A stretch of 64,000 nt of DNA from Sporosarcina sp. FSL K6-2383 (GCF_038618305.1 NZ_CP152017.1:2023501-2087500); one strand, 5' to 3'. Positions 17,797-27,422 are shown, counted from the first letter of the stretch. Notes: generated by a model from the sequence alone, not told the origin. Numbers and translations: made by a program.

Positions 17797-18720
17797 TTGG
17801 TAGAATTATTTGTTATTTTAAAAGAGATTTTGTTACCTATTTTTGTGATTATGGGTATTGGATTTATAATGCAATTGAAATTTAGTCTAAACTTACAAAC
17901 ATTAGCTAGATTGAATATTTACTTTCTCGTACCGGGGTTCATCTTTGTTAAGTTACATAGCACACAAATTTCTGCAAGCTTATTCGGAAATATATTGCTC
18001 TTTTTCATACTTTATGTCGTGCTTCTTTATTGTATATCCCACTTTGTGGGAAAAGTAATCCGGTTGGAAAAAGGAGAAAAGACAACTTTTTCAAACAGTG
18101 TCATGTTTTTTAACTCGGGTAATTACGGTGTTCCCGTAAATGATTTAGTATTCAAAAGTGATCCGTTAGCCATGTCAATTCAAGTGATTATGCTGACCTT
18201 ACAAAATATCTTTCTGTTTTCATATGGTATTTTTTCACTTCAAGCGGTGCAAGTAGGGAAATTGAAGGCTGCACTTGGTTATTTCAAAATGCCGGTGCTC
18301 TATGCGATGTTGGCTGGGGTGGCCACAAATGTATTCAATATTACGGTGCCGTCATTTATTTGGGTGCCTGCTAATTATATTGCTGACGCTATGATTGCAC
18401 TCGCTTTATTTACACTGGGTGCTCAAGTCGCTCAGATTAAATTTAAAGCAGGATTATCCTCAGTTTACTATAGTTTATTACTTAGATTAGCTGTAGGGCC
18501 CATGATTGCTTTAGCTATTATATTGGTATTCAAAGTGGATGGAATCGTAGCACAGGCCTTATTGATTGGATCGGCAATGCCTACATCGGTAAACAGTGCG
18601 GTAATTGCACAAGAATATGATAATCATCCTGATCTTGCAGCACAAATTGTCTTATTTTCTACATTAATTAGTGCAATTACAGTTTCACTAGTCATTTATT
18701 TGGCAAGATATCTATTTTAA
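17797..18720 (+). CDS. AEC family transporter (auxin efflux carrier type)
   Basis: 307 aa, about ten transmembrane helices, membrane transport protein family. Seen: the N-terminal ILLPIFVIMGIGF helix, FFNSGNYGVPVNDLVF (the conserved Asn/Gly motif of helix 4), and a late SAMPTSVNSAVIAQEY motif. The TTG start follows GGTAGGGGG. Family members carry organic acids such as malate or malonate, and sometimes lactate. As last gene of the lar-type operon it is the probable carrier of the hydroxy- or sugar-acid substrate (inference). A strong terminator follows. Confidence 0.88.
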   Translation: MVELFVILKEILLPIFVIMGIGFIMQLKFSLNLQTLARLNIYFLVPGFIFVKLHSTQISASLFGNILLFFILYVVLLYCISHFVGKVIRLEKGEKTTFSNSVMFFNSGNYGVPVNDLVFKSDPLAMSIQVIMLTLQNIFLFSYGIFSLQAVQVGKLKAALGYFKMPVLYAMLAGVATNVFNITVPSFIWVPANYIADAMIALALFTLGAQVAQIKFKAGLSSVYYSLLLRLAVGPMIALAIILVFKVDGIVAQALLIGSAMPTSVNSAVIAQEYDNHPDLAAQIVLFSTLISAITVSLVIYLARYLF

Positions 18721-18744
18721 ATTTGATAGCTGATTTTATTTGAG

Positions 18745-18790
18745 TAGCCCTCCTATGGTTGAATAATATAGGAGGGCTATTTCCTTTTTT
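18745..18790 (+). terminator. Rho-independent terminator
   Basis: A perfect 12-bp stem, TAGCCCTCCTAT (18745-18756) / ATAGGAGGGCTA (18768-18779), is followed by a T-rich tract. It ends the lar-type operon. Confidence 0.92.
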
Positions 18791-18865
18791 TTGAATGAAT
18801 GCTTGCCAAAAGTCACAATTCGCTAGACAATAGATTGAGAGAATATTAAGTAAAGTTGGTGTATC

Positions 18866-19855
18866 ATGAAAAAATCCCCCCAAATTATATTGTTGATTCT
18901 TGGAGGAACTCTTTTCGTTATAAGTTTTATTGGTATGAATATTTATGGCTATAAAACCTTTTATATCGAGGAAAAGATTGTCCCATCGAATGATTACCGC
19001 TATCATTTTGCGTTAGTTTCCGAGGAAATTGATAATGAGTACTGGCGCCTTATTGAGCAGGGGGCAAGAGAGGCGGCGGCTAAGCATAATATTTACTTGG
19101 AATATGTTGGTCCGCTAAAGGCTGATAATGATCAACTACTCAAGTTAATAGATCGAATGGTTTCAGTGAAGGTGGACGGCATTATTACACAAGGTGTTGA
19201 AGGGAAAAGATTTGTGGATCTAGTGCAAAAAAGTGTGGAACGTGGAATTCCTATTTTAACTGTCGATACCGATGTTAAAAGCAGCGCACGAAAAGCTTAT
19301 GTAGGAACGGATAATTTCTATGCTGGTCAGCTTGCGGGGGAAACGGTGATTAACAATACGACTGGAGAACAATATGTAGGCATTGTAACAGGTCGCTTTG
19401 ATTCGATTAATCAGCAAGAGAGGCTGGAAGGGTTTAAGGAAGCGATTCAAACAACAGGACGTATTCATATTGTCGGAATGCAGGAATCCAATATTACTCA
19501 AATTGGGGCAGCTCAGGCAACGTACTCTTTGTTAAGGGAACATCCCTCCATTACAGTCTTGGTAGGGCTTAGTGCCTTAGATGGTATTGGAATGGTAGAA
19601 GGGTTACAAGAAATTGCTCCGAATAAGGATGTCTATATGACAGCTTTTGATATTTTGCCGGAAACATTAGCGTTGATCCGCAAGGGGGAAATCAATGCGA
19701 CAATCGCTCAATATCCAAAGGAGATGGGCTTTGAGGCTATTGAAGTGATGATTCAATTGCAACAGCATAGCTTATTGGAAAATGAAATTTTCACGAGAAC
19801 AATCGTCGTAGAGAAAGAGAACTCCGATACATTTCTGCGGGAGGACGATAGATGA
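18866..19855 (+). CDS. Membrane-anchored RbsB-like sugar-binding sensor protein
   Basis: 329 aa. One uncleaved-looking N-terminal transmembrane helix (about residues 8-30, no lipobox) is followed by a periplasmic-binding-protein type 1 domain (HFALVSEEIDNEYWRLIEQGAREAA; TQGVEGKRFVDLVQKS; AYVGTDNFYAGQLAGE; a late DILPETLALIRKGEINATIAQYP). Its stop overlaps the start of a LytS/YesM-type kinase gene (ATGA), so it most likely presents a sugar to the kinase as in the XylFII-LytS-YesN systems of clostridia (established precedent) rather than feeding a CUT2 transporter, none of which is adjacent. Confidence 0.85.
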   Translation: MKKSPQIILLILGGTLFVISFIGMNIYGYKTFYIEEKIVPSNDYRYHFALVSEEIDNEYWRLIEQGAREAAAKHNIYLEYVGPLKADNDQLLKLIDRMVSVKVDGIITQGVEGKRFVDLVQKSVERGIPILTVDTDVKSSARKAYVGTDNFYAGQLAGETVINNTTGEQYVGIVTGRFDSINQQERLEGFKEAIQTTGRIHIVGMQESNITQIGAAQATYSLLREHPSITVLVGLSALDGIGMVEGLQEIAPNKDVYMTAFDILPETLALIRKGEINATIAQYPKEMGFEAIEVMIQLQQHSLLENEIFTRTIVVEKENSDTFLREDDR

Positions 19856-21300
19856 AAACTATTCGCGGTAAGTTATTCATATACTTTTTTGTTTTCGTCA
19901 TATTATTTCAGGTGACCGCCATCTCTATTTTTGTCAGTTCAAAAGAGCTTATTAATAACTACGATAATAGCTTTCAACGATTTCTTTTACTCAATTCGAT
20001 CTCTCAAAAATCCAATGAATTGTATGCGTTTACTCAACGGTATGTTATTGAGCCGGAGGAGGAAAATGCTGAAGATTACTTTGCAAAAAAAGAGCAACTT
20101 GCCACTGACAAAGAAAAACTTGCAGAGGCATTCGATTATATCGAAAAGATCAAAGTAAAAAATTATATCAATTTAATCGATACATTTTTACATGAGAGTG
20201 AGCTGACCATAGGATTTGTATTGAAAGGGGATATTGAAAAGTATACAGCTCATCTGGAGGAAGCCCGTATTGCTGCCGGTTACATTCAAGAATCGGCTCT
20301 TGAGCTAATAGATGTTGAATTGACAGCTTATCAGTCTTTCTATTTAGATTTACAAGTACGGAATGGAAACTTTGTCACATTTATTTTCTATTTATTTTTA
20401 ATGACGATTGTGCTTGCTATCTTTTTTGCGCTGTGGTTTGCTAACGGCATCACGAGTCCGTTGAATAAGCTATCTCGAGCAGCGAAGGAAGTTGCTAAAG
20501 GTGATTTGGTTGGAACGCCGATTGAAGTTCAATCGAATGATGAGTTAAGGGTACTTGGAGACGCCTTTAATCATATGCGCTCTAATATCCATGGCTTGGT
20601 GCAGGAAATAAGGGATCAATCTGAATTAGATCAATTGTTGAAAGAGATGGAGTTAAAGCATTTACAAAATCAAATCAACCCGCACTTTTTGTTTAATACG
20701 TTGAATGCTGTATCAAAAATGGCATATTTAGAGGATGCAGATGCTACTTCGGGTCTTATCGATTCGGTCGCGGCTGTATTGCGACATAGTCTAGGTGAAA
20801 TTGATCAACATGTGACGTTGGGAGATGAGGTGGCGATTGTTGAAGACTATTTTAATATACAAAAAAGTCGCTTTTCCGAGCGTGTTCAATTTATCACAGA
20901 AGTCGACGAAACCTGCCTGGCTATGAAAATACCGCGCTTAACGCTGCAGCCATTAGTTGAAAATGCATTTATTCATGGTATTGAGGAACGTGAGGATGGG
21001 GGAATGATTGCTATTACAGTTCGACAAATCGTTGATCAGGTCATCGTTGAGGTAAAAGATAATGGCGGAGGAATAGAACCCGGAAAAATTGCAGATTTAT
21101 TATCGCCCGTGGCAGTTAGAGATGACCATGTAGGGCACTCAACAGGTATCGGATTGGCGAATGTTATTCGACGCTTACAGCTGTTTTATCAAACGAAGCA
21201 TGTGGTGGAAATTGAATCTGAAAAAGGGCAATGGACGATGGTCCGTTTGCTATTACCTAAAATGTTTGAGGGGGATATTGATGAGAATTTTAATCGCTGA
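19852..21300 (+). CDS. Sensor histidine kinase, LytS/YesM-type
   Basis: 482 aa. Transmembrane helices at about residues 7-29 and 172-195 bracket a helical extracellular region of about 140 residues. A HAMP domain ([16 protein letters not shown]) follows, then His278 in [14 protein letters not shown], and an HATPase with [16 protein letters not shown] and GIGLANV boxes. The small extracellular domain suits reception of a partner protein (the RbsB-like protein at 18866) rather than direct ligand binding. It overlaps its neighbours by 4 bases upstream and 20 bases downstream, so all three are one transcription unit. Confidence 0.93.
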   Translation: MKTIRGKLFIYFFVFVILFQVTAISIFVSSKELINNYDNSFQRFLLLNSISQKSNELYAFTQRYVIEPEEENAEDYFAKKEQLATDKEKLAEAFDYIEKIKVKNYINLIDTFLHESELTIGFVLKGDIEKYTAHLEEARIAAGYIQESALELIDVELTAYQSFYLDLQVRNGNFVTFIFYLFLMTIVLAIFFALWFANGITSPLNKLSRAAKEVAKGDLVGTPIEVQSNDELRVLGDAFNHMRSNIHGLVQEIRDQSELDQLLKEMELKHLQNQINPHFLFNTLNAVSKMAYLEDADATSGLIDSVAAVLRHSLGEIDQHVTLGDEVAIVEDYFNIQKSRFSERVQFITEVDETCLAMKIPRLTLQPLVENAFIHGIEEREDGGMIAITVRQIVDQVIVEVKDNGGGIEPGKIADLLSPVAVRDDHVGHSTGIGLANVIRRLQLFYQTKHVVEIESEKGQWTMVRLLLPKMFEGDIDENFNR

Positions 21301-22702
21301 TGATGAGCTACTTGAACGCCAGGCGATGAAGAAATTTATCCGCGAGAATTTTAGTGATATGGACGTTGTGGGAGAGGCAGTAAATGGGCGCATGGCGATT
21401 GAGCTAGCCGAAAAGATGCAGCCGGATGTTATTTTTATGGATGTCAAAATGCCTGGTATAAATGGCTTGGAGGCAATCGAACAGATTTACGCCGCACAAC
21501 CTTCTGTTAAATTCATTTTAGTATCGGCCTATAATACCTTTGAATATGCTAAACAGGCTATGCAATATGGTATTAAGGATTACTTATTAAAGCCGGGGAA
21601 AAAAGAGGAAATCAGTCATGCGTTGCTTCGTGTGCGGAAAGAAATTTCACATGAAGAGACAATTGAAGAGGAAAAACGGCAATTGCTAAAAGAAAGGTTC
21701 ATCAGGAGATTGATAAAGCAATTGATAGATCAAGAAACAGTTGACTTGCAAAAGCAACTATACCCGACAATGAAGGCTAGTTATTTTTTGGTGTTTAGTG
21801 CTGATGAGACCTATGATGTGCTGCAAATCAGACAGCAGTTTGACAGGCAGCTTCATCATCCATTCATTCTATATGAAGCAAATGATGTGATTGTTGTCCT
21901 AGTGCTCTCCGACGATTTAATCCAAAAGGCAGAGCAACTAAATGCGGTAAGAAATATCCAAATGGGGCTAAGTGCTCCTTTATTTATTGGTATTGGACAT
22001 GCATTCGACTCGCTTGACAGTCTATCGTTATCATATCGCGAAGCTTACACGGCGAGCTTTCAGCTGAAAAAGAATCATAAAAGTACGTATGGCTTTTTAC
22101 AGGAAAATCCTCAGTATAATGGGCATGTACATGTTGTGGCCGAAATTGCACAAGGTGTAGAGAAGGGCAATTATGATGAAACTATTATGACCTATTCAGA
22201 CAACCAAGTATTATTAACTATTGCGGATAAGGAAAACTTATATTTTCGGATACAAAATATTTTTTCGAAGCGCAATATTTCGACAGTACGTAGCTCTATT
22301 TCTTCCTTACAGTCTGACAAGGATTGGCATACGTATTTGAATGTCTGCTGTATGATTATGAACGATTATTGCCACTCCAAACAATCAATGATGAGGGCAA
22401 AGGACTATATAGAAGCACGTTATGCAAAAAATATTACGCTAGAGGAGGTGGCGGATTTTGTCAATTTAAGTCCTAACTACTTTTCTAATCTTTTTAAAGA
22501 AGAGTTTGATGAAACTTTTATTGAATTTTTAACGAAAACACGAATGGAAAGTGCTAAATCATTCATTGAAGAAAATTGCTATTCACTAAAAGAAATTAGT
22601 TTCATGGTTGGTTACAAAGATCCTAACTACTTTAGTCGAGTGTTTAAAAAGTATTTTCATAGCTCACCAAGACAATTTCAAGATAGTATCTTTGAAAAGT
22701 GA
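21281..22702 (+). CDS. Response regulator, YesN-type (REC + AraC HTH)
   Basis: 473 aa. The receiver domain has DDE near residues 7-9, Asp54 in [12 protein letters not shown] and the lysine in [10 protein letters not shown] middle region of unknown fold follows, then a C-terminal AraC double helix-turn-helix ([42 protein letters not shown]). The ATG at 21281 follows GAGGGGGA, 20 bases inside the kinase gene; earlier in-frame starts lie deep in the kinase and lack a ribosome site. It probably activates the transporter operon that starts 102 bases downstream. Confidence 0.92.
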   Translation: MRILIADDELLERQAMKKFIRENFSDMDVVGEAVNGRMAIELAEKMQPDVIFMDVKMPGINGLEAIEQIYAAQPSVKFILVSAYNTFEYAKQAMQYGIKDYLLKPGKKEEISHALLRVRKEISHEETIEEEKRQLLKERFIRRLIKQLIDQETVDLQKQLYPTMKASYFLVFSADETYDVLQIRQQFDRQLHHPFILYEANDVIVVLVLSDDLIQKAEQLNAVRNIQMGLSAPLFIGIGHAFDSLDSLSLSYREAYTASFQLKKNHKSTYGFLQENPQYNGHVHVVAEIAQGVEKGNYDETIMTYSDNQVLLTIADKENLYFRIQNIFSKRNISTVRSSISSLQSDKDWHTYLNVCCMIMNDYCHSKQSMMRAKDYIEARYAKNITLEEVADFVNLSPNYFSNLFKEEFDETFIEFLTKTRMESAKSFIEENCYSLKEISFMVGYKDPNYFSRVFKKYFHSSPRQFQDSIFEK

Positions 22703-22768
22703 AGGAAAACGTAAAAAAGTACAGGTTTTTTATAACTTGATATATCAGAATCATCATACAATATTAAA

Positions 22769-22782
22769 TGTAAGCGTTATCA
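22769..22782 (+). promoter_or_regulatory. cre site (CcpA)
   Basis: TGTAAGCGTTATCA fits TGWAANCGNTNWCA at every position. It lies 22 bases before the binding-protein gene and just downstream of promoter-like boxes (TTGATA at 22737, TACAAT at 22757, poorly spaced at 14 bases, as expected for an activated promoter). It predicts catabolite repression of the transporter. Confidence 0.8.
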
Positions 22783-22804
22783 ATAGAAAAGAGGGGGTAG
22801 CATT

Positions 22805-24118
22805 ATGAAGAAGTTTTTTGGCTTATTTGTATTACTCGCACTTGCGCTTGTCGTATCAGCTTGTACATCAGATTCAAATCAAGAGTCAACCTCGGATCCG
22901 GGCTCAACTGACAAGCCTAAGGATACTTCAGCGGACAAGGGTGAGGAGAGTTCAGTCGAAATCTTTAGTTGGTGGACAGGTGCGGGAGAAGAAGACGGAC
23001 TTCTTGCACTGATTAGCCTATTTAACGAGCTTCATCCTGAAATCAAAATAGAAAATGCGGCAGTCGCTGGTGGAGCGGGAACAAATGCGAAAGCAGTGCT
23101 CGCCACAAGAATGCAAGGGAATGATCCACCGTCAACTTTCCAAGTACATGGTGGGGAAGAATTGAACAAAAGTTGGGTTGCAGCTGACAAAATGGCTCCA
23201 CTCAATGACTTATACGAAGCAAATGGATGGATGGATAAATTCCCGGATGCATTAATTGAAATGGTCAGCAATGGCGACAATATCTACTCGGTTCCGGTTA
23301 ACGTTCACCGTGGAAATGTCATCTTCTATAACATGGAAGTATTCAAGGAACACGGAATTGAAGTTCCGACAACATTAGATGAGTTTTTTGCAGTAGCTGA
23401 CAAATTACAAGCTGCTGGCGTTGTCCCGCTATCACTGGGGGATAAAGAATCATGGGAAGCGACACAAATTTTTGAAAACGTCTTAGCTGCTGAATTGGGA
23501 AGAGATGATTATCTTAAACTATTCGCTGGTGAAATTGATTTCACTGATGCAAGAGTTGTTGCAGCAGCGGAGAAATTCGGAGAAATTCTTGACTATGTCA
23601 ATGAAGACCATGCTTCACGTAACTGGCAAGACTCCGCTCAGCTAGTGGCTGAAGGAAAAGCAGCGATGATTAATATGGGAGATTGGGCGAAAGGTTATTT
23701 CGTCAATGACTTAAAGCTTGTAACAAATGAAGATTTTGGTTACTTTGCATTTCCAGGTACAGTTGGTGACTTTGCAGTTATTACAGACACATTTGGTTTG
23801 CCAAAAGGCATTGAAAATGTAGAGGCTACAAAACAATTCTTAACAGTACTTGGCTCAGTTGAAGGTCAAGATGCATTTAATCCTCTAAAGGGTTCTATCC
23901 CAGCGCGGGTCGATGCAGATCCTTCTAAATATGATGCCTATGGGAAGGATACGATTGAAGATTTCAAAACAGCGAATTTGTTCCCGAGTCTTGCACACGG
24001 GTCAGCTGCTTCTGAAGGCTTCGTCACAAAAGCGAACCAAGCGGTCAATATTTTTGTGACACAAAGAGATGTACAAAACTTTGTCGATGCCCTACAAAAC
24101 GCAGCACCAGATATGTAA
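22805..24118 (+). CDS. Glucose-type sugar-binding lipoprotein (GtsA-like)
   Basis: 437 aa. Signal peptide with lipobox VSAC (lipid-modified Cys about residue 20) and an acidic/Ser linker, then a solute-binding family 1 domain. The block FSWWTGAGEEDGL, AAVAGGAGTNAKAVL and RMQGNDPPSTFQVHGGEEL closely resembles the GtsA glucose/mannose-binding proteins of Pseudomonas and Thermus (remembered similarity). Start: GAGGGGG ahead of the ATG. It heads a binding-protein/permease/permease operon without an ATPase. A terminator-like hairpin follows directly, which would give excess binding protein over permeases. Confidence 0.9.
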   Translation: MKKFFGLFVLLALALVVSACTSDSNQESTSDPGSTDKPKDTSADKGEESSVEIFSWWTGAGEEDGLLALISLFNELHPEIKIENAAVAGGAGTNAKAVLATRMQGNDPPSTFQVHGGEELNKSWVAADKMAPLNDLYEANGWMDKFPDALIEMVSNGDNIYSVPVNVHRGNVIFYNMEVFKEHGIEVPTTLDEFFAVADKLQAAGVVPLSLGDKESWEATQIFENVLAAELGRDDYLKLFAGEIDFTDARVVAAAEKFGEILDYVNEDHASRNWQDSAQLVAEGKAAMINMGDWAKGYFVNDLKLVTNEDFGYFAFPGTVGDFAVITDTFGLPKGIENVEATKQFLTVLGSVEGQDAFNPLKGSIPARVDADPSKYDAYGKDTIEDFKTANLFPSLAHGSAASEGFVTKANQAVNIFVTQRDVQNFVDALQNAAPDM

Positions 24119-24164
24119 AAAAATGAGGGTGCCTGCCTTTTGATTGGCGGCACCTTATTTTTTT
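24117..24164 (+). terminator. Hairpin after binding-protein gene
   Basis: GGTGCC (24128-24133) pairs with GGCACC (24149-24154), extended by TGCC/GGC-type pairs and A/T arms, followed by TTATTTTTTT. It is a strong Rho-independent terminator lying between the binding-protein gene and the permease genes, likely leaky. Confidence 0.8.
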
Positions 24165-24200
24165 AGCATGATGGAAGCCTCAAACTGAGGAGGATGTAAT

Positions 24201-25139
24201 ATGGAGAAAGAAATGCAGAGCAAGAGAAAAAAGAAACTTTCAAAAGATCAGTTAACAGCAATGGTCTTTTTACTGCCCTCCATCATTTTTATTATTGTTT
24301 TTGTTTATGGATTTATCAGTTGGACGGGGTATATCTCATTAAGTAATTATAATACCATTGTGCCTGACTTTTCATTTGCAGGTCTAAAAAACTATCTCTA
24401 CTTATTTAATGATTTCCGCTTTCGGGCAGATTTACGAAATACGTTATTTTTCACGATTTTATTTATTGCTGTCGTCATTTTGCTCGGTTTAGTGCTGTCC
24501 ATCTTACTTGATCAGAAGACAAAAGGAGAATCTATATTTAGAAACATCTTTTTATTTCCGATGGCATTGTCCTTTATTGTCACAGGTGTGGTATGGCAAT
24601 GGTTATTGCATCCATCGACTGGCTTTAATAAATTTTTTAATTTGTTTGGTATACAGCCTAAATGGTATACGGATACGACTATTTTAGCAGGCTTTAAATG
24701 GGGTAGCATTGAGTTTGGCTTACCTGCTGCCATTATCGCAGTTGTCATCGCTGCAGTTTGGCAAATGACGGGCTTTTCGCTAGCGATGTATTTAGCAGGA
24801 TTGCGTGGTATTGGCGATGAGTTACGAGAAGCGGCTCGAATGGATGGAGCAACGGAGTTTCAAGTTTATATGAAAGTTGTTTTACCGCTACTACTCCCAA
24901 TCACCATGAGTGTTGTCATTATTATGGCGCATATTTCGTTGAAGATATTCGATTTGATATATGCGATGACAGGTTCAGGTGCTAATTTTGTAACAGATGT
25001 ACCTGGCTTGTATATGTTTGAAACGACATTTAGAGGAAATTATTATGCAAATGGCGCTGCCATCGCAATCATTATGTTGCTGTTAGTAGCCATATTTATT
25101 GTTCCATACCTATGGAATAGTAGAAAGGGTGATAACTAA
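24201..25139 (+). CDS. Sugar ABC transporter permease, MalF/GtsB-like
   Basis: 312 aa with six predicted transmembrane helices and the EAA motif ELREAARMDGATEFQ followed by VVLPLLLPI. The AGGAGG site precedes the ATG. Its stop overlaps the start of the second permease (TAATG). It forms the heterodimeric CUT1 channel with the 25139 gene. Confidence 0.92.
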   Translation: MEKEMQSKRKKKLSKDQLTAMVFLLPSIIFIIVFVYGFISWTGYISLSNYNTIVPDFSFAGLKNYLYLFNDFRFRADLRNTLFFTILFIAVVILLGLVLSILLDQKTKGESIFRNIFLFPMALSFIVTGVVWQWLLHPSTGFNKFFNLFGIQPKWYTDTTILAGFKWGSIEFGLPAAIIAVVIAAVWQMTGFSLAMYLAGLRGIGDELREAARMDGATEFQVYMKVVLPLLLPITMSVVIIMAHISLKIFDLIYAMTGSGANFVTDVPGLYMFETTFRGNYYANGAAIAIIMLLLVAIFIVPYLWNSRKGDN

Positions 25140-25960
25140 TGGCTTCTATCCGAATATCAAGCTTCATCAAATATGCTTTATTAATCATCGTGTCACTCCT
25201 TTTCTTAACACCTATTTATGTCATTATTGTCACGAGCCTCAAGCCAATTCAAGAGGTGTCGATTGACCAAATGTGGGCATTACCAACAGCACTCGATTTT
25301 AGTTCATACAAGTTGGCTTTCGACAGCTTAGCTCCGAACTTACTGAACAGCTTTTACTTGGTCATCCCTGCCACATTGTTATCTGCCTTATTGGGCGCTA
25401 TGAATGGCTATATATTATCAAAGTGGAAGTTTAGAGGATCGGATGCGCTGTTTACGTTTATATTATTTGGAATGTTTATTCCTTATCAAAGTATTTTAAT
25501 TCCATTGATTCAATTCTTGCGGACGATTGAGCTCTATAATACGATTCCTGGGCTCATCCTCGTTCATGTGGTCTATGGTTTACCGATCACGACACTGATG
25601 TTCCGAAATTTTTACGCAAGTATTCCTGATGAGCTGATTGAGTCTGCGCAAATAGATGGCGCAAACTTTTTAGGTATCTTTAGGCATATTATTATCCCTC
25701 TATCTATAACGGGTTTTGTTGTTGTAGCAATCTGGCAGTTCACGAATATTTGGAATGAATTCTTGTTTGCTGTAACGATTACTACGGGCACGAAGCAACC
25801 TGTCATGGTTGCGTTGCAAAACTTATCGGGCAGTCAAATTGTCCAGTGGAATGTACAAATGGCTGGCGCATTGCTTGCAGCTTTACCGACTTTATTGGTC
25901 TATATTTTCCTAGGAAAATACTTTGTCAGAGGCTTGTTGGCAGGGTCTGTTAAAGGCTAA
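25139..25960 (+). CDS. Sugar ABC transporter permease, MalG/GtsC-like
   Basis: 273 aa, six predicted helices; EAA motif ELIESAQIDGANFLGIF and the typical C-terminal GLLAGSVKG. It is translationally coupled to the upstream permease. A terminator follows. No ATPase gene is adjacent; the MsmX-type ATPase at 52830 is the likely energiser. Confidence 0.92.
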   Translation: MASIRISSFIKYALLIIVSLLFLTPIYVIIVTSLKPIQEVSIDQMWALPTALDFSSYKLAFDSLAPNLLNSFYLVIPATLLSALLGAMNGYILSKWKFRGSDALFTFILFGMFIPYQSILIPLIQFLRTIELYNTIPGLILVHVVYGLPITTLMFRNFYASIPDELIESAQIDGANFLGIFRHIIIPLSITGFVVVAIWQFTNIWNEFLFAVTITTGTKQPVMVALQNLSGSQIVQWNVQMAGALLAALPTLLVYIFLGKYFVRGLLAGSVKG

Positions 25961-26043
25961 AAGTGTTGAAAAGTGCGCGAAATAAAATAATATGGGTTAA
26001 TGAAGAGATAAGTGTCTTCAGTTTAAAAAGTTGAATCAAGTAA

Positions 26044-26093
26044 AAAATGATAGCTTGTTATTCGAATTTTGAATGACGGGCTATCTTTTTTGT
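26044..26093 (+). terminator. Rho-independent terminator
   Basis: GATAGC (26050-26055) pairs with GCTATC (26081-26086), with an internal TTCGAA-type stem and a following T-run. It ends the GtsABC-like operon. Confidence 0.8.
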
Positions 26094-26112
26094 ATTGAAG
26101 ATGTGATATCAT

Positions 26113-26129
26113 TTAATTAAGTTAATTAA
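26113..26129. promoter_or_regulatory. Candidate operator for the ROK regulator
   Basis: TTAATTAA-G-TTAATTAA: two copies of an 8-bp palindrome separated by one base, about 85 bases upstream of the ROK gene. NagC/XylR-type ROK repressors bind AT-rich palindromes and often regulate themselves. Low-complexity sequence makes chance occurrence possible. The 80 bases after it hold only short imperfect repeats. Confidence 0.4.
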
Positions 26130-26213
26130 TTATCGGAGTTGGATTGTGGTCCGCAGGCACCGTGCGTTTCTACATAATAGGTAAACACTAGATTGAAAGA
26201 AGGGAGTTTTCTG

Positions 26214-27389
26214 ATGCGACCAGGTACATTCCAATGGATGAAGTCTGTTAATAAATCGATTATACTTAATAAAATTCGGACAGACTCACCTATTTCTAGA
26301 GCACAAATTGCGAAGGATACAAAACTAACGCCCCCAACGGTAAGTAGTAATGTAAAAGAATTGATTGAACAGGGAATTGTTATTGAAAGTAAACTTGGTG
26401 AATCTCAGGGTGGTCGAAAGCCAACAATGTTGCTCATTAACCATCGGGCTTTTTACGTTATTGGAGTGGATGCTGGACCGGCAAAAATTGACTGTATTCT
26501 TGTTGATTTAACAGGTAGTATTATTCAGCGTTCTTCAAGTAAGCTGACAGTACCGATTACAAATGAACAATATCTTACGATTTTAAAAGATTGTATTCAT
26601 GAATGTATGCAATCTACTCCAATGATTATGGGGGAAATCATTGGAATTGGAGTAGCGATGCATGGGGTTGTGGAAGTGGAAACAGGTACATCCTTAGTTG
26701 CACCTATTTTAGGTTTGACAAATATCCCAATTAAAAAAGAACTTGAAAAAGAATTTATGTTAAGTGTTAAAGTGGAGAATGACGCCAGAGCAATGGCACT
26801 AGGTGAATCCTGGTTTGGTAATCAAAATAAAGTCGATAGTATGTTAGCTGTCAACATTGGTCGTGGTGTAGGTGCTGGGCTTGTCATTGATGGAAAGCTC
26901 TATCACGGGGCACAAGATCTTGCAGGTGAAGTGGGGCATATGACGATTGATCTGCATGGGGAAGTGTGTGAATGCGGTAATCGAGGCTGTTTACAAACAT
27001 TTATAACAGGTCCTGCGATTGTCAGGCGAGCCCAAAAAACGATAGCACAAGAAAGTAGTATGAAACAGCAGTTAACAGGTGAAAAAATGTATGAGCATGC
27101 CATTGGTGGACATGAGGAATTTGCTGCTCTTTTTAAGGAAACAGGAAAGATTATTGGGATTGGCTTGACTAATCTGATCCATATTATTAACCCGGAAAAA
27201 ATCGTGCTTGGTGGCGGGGTTACAAAATCAAGGTCACTTATTTTGCCGGAAATAGTAAAAACGATTGAAAAGCGGGCCTTGACGCCACAGGCGAAGCAAA
27301 CCAAAGTAGTCATTACGACGCTTGGTGAAGATTCAACTCTGTTAGGAGCTGTGTCACTACTATTGGTTGATTTATTTGAACCTGTATAA
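26214..27389 (+). CDS. ROK family transcriptional regulator (NagC/XylR-like)
   Basis: 391 aa. N-terminal winged helix-turn-helix (SPISRAQIAKDTKLTPPTVSSNVKELIEQG), then a ROK/sugar-kinase-like domain with VGVDAG-type phosphate loop (IGVDAGPAKID), a ROK segment AVNIGRGVGAGLVIDGKLYHG, and the zinc cluster GEVGHMTIDLHGEVCECGNRGCLQ (His plus three Cys; shown here only as landmarks). The ATG at 26214 is preferred because AAGGGAG lies 8 bases upstream. It probably represses a sugar operon nearby, with glucose, xylose or a derivative as effector. It lies 33 bases before pgcA with no terminator seen, so they may be co-transcribed. Confidence 0.9.
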   Translation: MRPGTFQWMKSVNKSIILNKIRTDSPISRAQIAKDTKLTPPTVSSNVKELIEQGIVIESKLGESQGGRKPTMLLINHRAFYVIGVDAGPAKIDCILVDLTGSIIQRSSSKLTVPITNEQYLTILKDCIHECMQSTPMIMGEIIGIGVAMHGVVEVETGTSLVAPILGLTNIPIKKELEKEFMLSVKVENDARAMALGESWFGNQNKVDSMLAVNIGRGVGAGLVIDGKLYHGAQDLAGEVGHMTIDLHGEVCECGNRGCLQTFITGPAIVRRAQKTIAQESSMKQQLTGEKMYEHAIGGHEEFAALFKETGKIIGIGLTNLIHIINPEKIVLGGGVTKSRSLILPEIVKTIEKRALTPQAKQTKVVITTLGEDSTLLGAVSLLLVDLFEPV

Positions 27390-27422
27390 TATACCCTACA
27401 TATTGTTTAGGAGGTTTTTTGT

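Noticed and set aside
21161..21280. 40-residue extension of the second YesN-type regulator
   Set aside because: It lies inside the kinase gene in another frame; a strong ribosome site supports the ATG at 21281, which begins exactly at the receiver domain.
26140..26200. Possible purine-type riboswitch before the ROK gene (GCGTTTCTACATAATAGG)
   Set aside because: A TTTCTAC phrase resembles the purine aptamer junction, but the P2/P3 stems and loop bases do not fit, and the space is too short.
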